Assembly (NCBI GenBank): GCA_016712715.1
Contig: JADJQM010000002.1
Coordinates: 1,116,001 to 1,180,000, forward strand
Reading direction: 5' to 3'
Length of the DNA stretch: 64,000 nucleotides
Origin: Rhodospirillaceae bacterium
GTDB lineage: Bacteria; Pseudomonadota; Alphaproteobacteria; Dongiales; Dongiaceae
Each line of letters begins with the position of its first letter. The first letter of the stretch is position 1. The notes under the pieces were generated by a model. It saw only the letters and a list, made by a program, of their open reading frames with translations. It did not search any database and was not told where the DNA came from. The position numbers were made by a program, and so were the translations under genes. Below, in pieces: positions 60,786 through 64,000 of this stretch.

Positions 60786-61550
60786 ATGATCAGCGCCGAT
60801 CTCACCGGCAAAGTGGCCTTCATCACCGGGGCAGCGTCCGGCATCGGCTTGGCGACCGTCGAACGGCTCGCAGCCAACAAGGCCAAGGTTGCCATCAACG
60901 ATCTGGCCGGCAATCCGCGCCTGGATGAGGTGGTCGCCCGGCTGACGGCAGAAGGCCATGACGTGGCGGCTTTCCCGGGCGATGTCTCGAAACCGGATGA
61001 TGTCGATGCCATGATCCATGCCGCCGCCGATCATTTCGGGCGGCTCGACTATCTCGTCAACAATGCCGGCACGCCCGGTACGGCGGCCCCCATCCCGGTC
61101 GACGATTTTGCCCGCATGGACGAAGCCTTCTGGGCGAAGCTGGTCTCCATCAACCAGATCGGCCCCTATCGCTGCCTCAAAGCCGCGGCGCCGTATCTGA
61201 AAAGAAGCAAGGGTGCCGTGGTCAACGTGGCCTCGACCGCGGGCCTTGGCTATGGCGGATCGTCCAGTGTCTATGCCTCGACCAAGGCGGCGATCATCCT
61301 GCTCACCACCGAATGGGCCCATGCCATGGGGCCGGAGGTGCGCGTCAATGCGATCGCGCCCAATGTGGTCGACGGGTCCGGCTGGGATTGTCGCTTCGAT
61401 CCGGACCAGCTCACAAAATATGTGGCGAAGCTGCCCTTGAAACGCCCCGGCACGCCAGCCGACTATGCCGAGACGATCTTCTATCTGCTGGCGGGTGCGC
61501 CCTACATCACCGGCCAGACCATCGTCATGGATGGCGGCGGGGCCAGGTGA
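60786..61550 (+). CDS. SDR family oxidoreductase
   Basis: A 254-residue classical SDR: TGAASGIG at about residues 15-22, an acidic residue at the end of the second strand (VAINDLAGN), which favours NAD, NNAGTPGTAAPIP at about 92, Ser in VASTAGLG and Tyr/Lys in YASTKAAIILLT, and ITGQTIVMDGGGAR at the end. The substrate is unknown. Confidence 0.93.
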   Translation: MISADLTGKVAFITGAASGIGLATVERLAANKAKVAINDLAGNPRLDEVVARLTAEGHDVAAFPGDVSKPDDVDAMIHAAADHFGRLDYLVNNAGTPGTAAPIPVDDFARMDEAFWAKLVSINQIGPYRCLKAAAPYLKRSKGAVVNVASTAGLGYGGSSSVYASTKAAIILLTTEWAHAMGPEVRVNAIAPNVVDGSGWDCRFDPDQLTKYVAKLPLKRPGTPADYAETIFYLLAGAPYITGQTIVMDGGGAR

Positions 61551-61567
61551 TGCCAGATACATCTGGC

Positions 61568-61654
61568 GTCATGCCCACACCTGGTGCGGGCATCCATGAG
61601 TTTGGGTATGGCGTGCAGAAACTCGTGGATGCCCGGGCCAAGCCCGGGCATGAC
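61568..61654. repeat. Intergenic palindromic repeat
   Basis: Two 36-base arms (61568-61603 and 61619-61654) form an imperfect inverted repeat around 15 bases. The right arm itself contains a perfect ten-base hairpin (61629-61638 with 61642-61651). The words ATGCCCGGGC and GGGCATGAC are typical of dispersed alphaproteobacterial REP-like elements. It lies between the convergent SDR and der genes and may act as a terminator. Confidence 0.75.
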
Positions 61655-61683
61655 GAACGAGTTAGCGACAGCGGTTAAAGCTA

Positions 61684-63108
61684 CTAATCCCGGTCCTTGT
61701 CGTAGGGATTGTCCGTCCGGCGCAGAACCAGCCGGATCGGTGTGCCCGGCAGGTCGAACACATCGCGCAAGCTCTTCACCAGATAGCGGTGATAGCTCTC
61801 CGGCAGGTCCTCCGCCTTCGAGGCGAAGATCGCGAAGGTGGGCGGGCGCGTCTTGATCTGGGTCATGTAGCGGATCTTGATGCGACGGCCGCCGACCAGG
61901 GGGGGCGGATGCTGCGCGGTGATCTCGGAAAGCCAGCGGTTGAGCTTCGAGGTCGAGACGCGCTTGTTCCAGGTCACATAGATGTCGAGCACCGCCTGCA
62001 TCAGCTTATCAAGACCGCGTTCGGTCATGGCGCTGATGGTGATGACGGGAATGCCCTTGGCCTGGGGCAGCGACCATTCGATGCGGTCATGGAGTTTCTT
62101 CAAGGCCGCGTTCTTGTCCTCGACCGCGTCCCATTTGTTGGCGGCGATGATGAGGGCGCGGCCTTCCTCCACCACCTGGCGCGCGATGGTGAGATCCTGC
62201 TTTTCCAGCATGTCGTTGCCGTCCAGCACCAGCACCACGACATGGGCGTATTGGATGGCGCGGCGCGTGTCGGCCCCGGACAGGCGCTCCAGTTTCTCGA
62301 CCACGCGGGCATGACGGCGCAGACCCGCCGTGTCGATGAGGCGGATGGCCTGGCCCTTCCATGCCCAGTCGATGGCGATGGAATCGCGCGTGATGCCGGC
62401 CTCAGGGCCGGTGAGCAGCCGATCCTCGCCGAGGAGCGCGTTGACCAAAGTCGACTTTCCCACATTGGGCCGGCCGACGATGGCAAGCTGCATATGCTTG
62501 GGGGCCGGCGGCGCCTCGACGAAATCGTTTTCGCCGTCATCCCCGTCGAGATCGATCGGGGCCACTTCCTCAAGCTCGGCATCGGGATTGACGCCGGATT
62601 CCTCGCCGGCCTTCTTCAGCGCAAACGGCTCCAGCGCGTCGAAGAGATCGCCCAATCCCTCGCCATGTTCGGCCGAGAGCGGGATCGGCTGACCGAGGCC
62701 CAGGCTGAAGCCTTCATTGACGGCAGCACCGCCGACGCGACCCTCCGCCTTGTTGGCGATGAGGATGACCGGCTTCTTCATCTTGCGGATGATGCGCGCG
62801 AAATATTCGTCGATCGGTGTCACGCCGGCGCGGGAATCGAACACCATCAGCGTCACGTCCGATTCCTTGATGGCGGCCTCGGTCTGCTGGCGCATGCGCC
62901 CTTCGAGGCTTTCATCGACCGCGTCTTCGAGGCCGGCCGTATCGATCACGGTGAAGGTAAGGTCGCCCAGATGCGCCTCGCCATAGCGGCGGTCGCGCGT
63001 GACGCCCGGCGTATCGTCAACGATGGCGAGACGCTTGCGGATCAAACGGTTGAACAGCGTCGACTTGCCCACATTCGGGCGGCCGACAATGGCGACGGTC
63101 AAAGACAT
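61684..63108 (-). CDS. der: Ribosome-associated GTPase Der (EngA)
   Basis: A complete 474-residue Der with two GTPase domains in tandem. Domain 1 has AIVGRPNVGKSTLFNRL, DTAG and NKAE; domain 2, from about residue 210, repeats AIVGRPNVGKSTLVNAL, DTAGLRR and NKWD. The C-terminal KH-like domain includes STSKLNRWLSEI and RYMTQIKTRPPTFAIF. Der is essential for 50S ribosomal subunit assembly. An acidic linker of about 25 residues separates the G domains. bamB is upstream on the same strand, the usual order. Confidence 0.98.
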   Translation of the reverse strand: MSLTVAIVGRPNVGKSTLFNRLIRKRLAIVDDTPGVTRDRRYGEAHLGDLTFTVIDTAGLEDAVDESLEGRMRQQTEAAIKESDVTLMVFDSRAGVTPIDEYFARIIRKMKKPVILIANKAEGRVGGAAVNEGFSLGLGQPIPLSAEHGEGLGDLFDALEPFALKKAGEESGVNPDAELEEVAPIDLDGDDGENDFVEAPPAPKHMQLAIVGRPNVGKSTLVNALLGEDRLLTGPEAGITRDSIAIDWAWKGQAIRLIDTAGLRRHARVVEKLERLSGADTRRAIQYAHVVVLVLDGNDMLEKQDLTIARQVVEEGRALIIAANKWDAVEDKNAALKKLHDRIEWSLPQAKGIPVITISAMTERGLDKLMQAVLDIYVTWNKRVSTSKLNRWLSEITAQHPPPLVGGRRIKIRYMTQIKTRPPTFAIFASKAEDLPESYHRYLVKSLRDVFDLPGTPIRLVLRRTDNPYDKDRD

Positions 63109-63146
63109 CAGTTCTGTAGCCGATCAATAAAAAAGTGGCGCCAATT

Positions 63147-64000
63147 CTACTTGAGCGCGATGAGGTCGGCGTCGTCCGACAGCATATAGACCATCTCGTT
63201 CGCCACCACGGGCGGCAGATGCGAGCGGTCGGGCAGTTCCTGCTTGCCCAGCAACGCGCCGGTATAGGGCGAGATCGAGAGGGCAAGTCCGTTCGAGCCC
63301 GTGACCAGCAATCGGTCGCCGACCAGCACGGGGCCTGACCAATAGACCGGATCCTCGCGGTCGACCATGTCCTCGAAGGGCGGCAAGGGGGTCAGCCATT
63401 TGACGCGGCCATCCTCGCGGGTGAGGCACACGACTTCGCTCTGCGAGGTCAGCACATAGATGAAATCGCCGGCTGCCCACGGCATCTGCGTGCCGCCCAG
63501 ATCCTTGTCCCAATAGCGCTCGCCGCGGCGGATGTCGATCGCCGCCATGACGCCGCCATTGCCGATGGCGATGACGCGGTCGCGGTCGATGACCGGCCGG
63601 CCGCGAATATCGGAAAGGGCCGCGACCGAGGAGGTGCGCGCCTTGCCGGCAAGGCTGTCGGTCCACAGCGAGTTGCCGTTGACGACATCGAAGGCCAGCA
63701 ATTCGCCGGAGGTATAGGCAGCGACCACGACATTGCCGAGCACGGTCGGGGTCGAGCCGCCAAGGAGGCCTGCTGCTTCCTCGACACCGGCATTCGACCA
63801 GAGCCTGCGCCCGTCATCGATGGCGAAGGCCACCAGCTGGTTGTCGATGGTGGTGACGAACACGCGGCCATCGCTCACCGCGGGGGCGGCGCGCATCGGT
63901 GCGGGCGCCTTGCCTTCCCAGATGAAAGCGCCGGTCTTGGCGTCGAGCGCATAGATCTTGGCGTAAGGGGTGGTGACGAAGACCTTGCCCTCGGCAACGG
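63147..64000 (-). CDS. bamB: Outer membrane protein assembly factor BamB, C-terminal part
   Basis: The 3' part (about 283 residues) of a PQQ-like beta-propeller. Regular blades carry the motifs VFVTTIDNQLVAFAIDDGRR, LLAFDVVNGNSLWTDSL, MAAIDIRRGERYWDKDLGG and LALSISPYTGALLGKQELPD. BamB is a lipoprotein of the Bam complex that inserts outer-membrane proteins. The frame stays open to the window edge, so the N terminus and lipobox lie outside. Adjacency to der supports the assignment. Confidence 0.93.
   Translation of the reverse strand, partial: VAEGKVFVTTPYAKIYALDAKTGAFIWEGKAPAPMRAAPAVSDGRVFVTTIDNQLVAFAIDDGRRLWSNAGVEEAAGLLGGSTPTVLGNVVVAAYTSGELLAFDVVNGNSLWTDSLAGKARTSSVAALSDIRGRPVIDRDRVIAIGNGGVMAAIDIRRGERYWDKDLGGTQMPWAAGDFIYVLTSQSEVVCLTREDGRVKWLTPLPPFEDMVDREDPVYWSGPVLVGDRLLVTGSNGLALSISPYTGALLGKQELPDRSHLPPVVANEMVYMLSDDADLIALK

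Overview
The window is GC-rich, densely packed bacterial DNA. It contains der next to bamB, dadA, a CCA-encoding tRNA-Gly(GCC), an ECF41-type sigma factor, a transglutaminase-like (BTLCP) protease, many SDRs and NTF2-like proteins, and repeated use of GTG starts. Together these suggest a free-living alphaproteobacterium, possibly of Rhodospirillales type. That placement is inference from gene content, not from a marker phylogeny. No rRNA, CRISPR array, replication origin or complete insertion sequence was seen.

Layout. 1-962: 3' end of a c-di-GMP EAL phosphodiesterase. 1044-5058: small regulator/enzyme pairs (SnoaL-like/XRE, DUF2000/AraC), a lipoprotein and DUF1993. 5096-10802: dadA, divergent from a tightly coupled four-gene operon (MFS, N-carbamoyl amino acid hydrolase type M20 enzyme, alpha/beta hydrolase-OsmC fusion, DUF938 methyltransferase). 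10799-16706: GNAT, GIY-YIG, phospholipase D, EEP hydrolase, LysE, DOPA-dioxygenase-like protein and AlkB. 16724-19618: an ECF41 sigma module with its own promoter motif, then DUF1772 and a DUF1428/VOC pair behind a palindromic operator. 19650-23170: HpaI aldolase and two convergent sugar-transfer-type ATP-grasp paralogues. 23297-30194: DUF1223, DUF3047, patatin, a 15-bp minisatellite, EamA, then an EEP nuclease between 29-bp direct repeats beside an MFS pump. 30328-37662: PhyH/LacI operon with nested operators, a repeat-containing secreted protein, SDR, esterase, and two PAS_5 proteins around a pentapeptide-repeat protein. 37728-45876: monooxygenase, nitronate monooxygenase/NTF2/HxlR/BTLCP, class V aminotransferase, soluble CZB chemoreceptor, AraC/SDR/Atu4866. 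45984-50979: P-type ATPase, FNR-like box, formate/nitrite transporter and a macro-domain operon. 51167-54199: a scar region with a truncated cupin, a truncated restriction-endonuclease-like gene, an XRE/ImmA pair and a small cargo gene, ending at tRNA-Gly. 54422-64000: housekeeping (YbaK-like, YbbN-like thioredoxin, LON domain, Trm112, DUF971), paired small haem-copper-like membrane proteins, SDR, der and bamB.

A striking property of the window is that nine genes are broken by very small lesions: nine single-base indels in eight genes and one in-frame amber. Most indels lie in or beside short homopolymers, and both halves of each protein remain well conserved. Consensus sequencing error explains this better than widespread gene decay, so the frameshifted genes are annotated as one locus each. 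The truncated cupin and endonuclease are different: they share a junction and look like a real rearrangement.

The most informative biology is local regulatory logic: ECF41 sigma factor with target promoter, LacI with nested operators over a PhyH dioxygenase, an HxlR divergent pair, an MmyB-type XRE opposite a SnoaL-like protein, and a putative FNR box before the formate/nitrite transporter. Mobile DNA appears as two small cargo regions (27684-29021 and 52041-54125).
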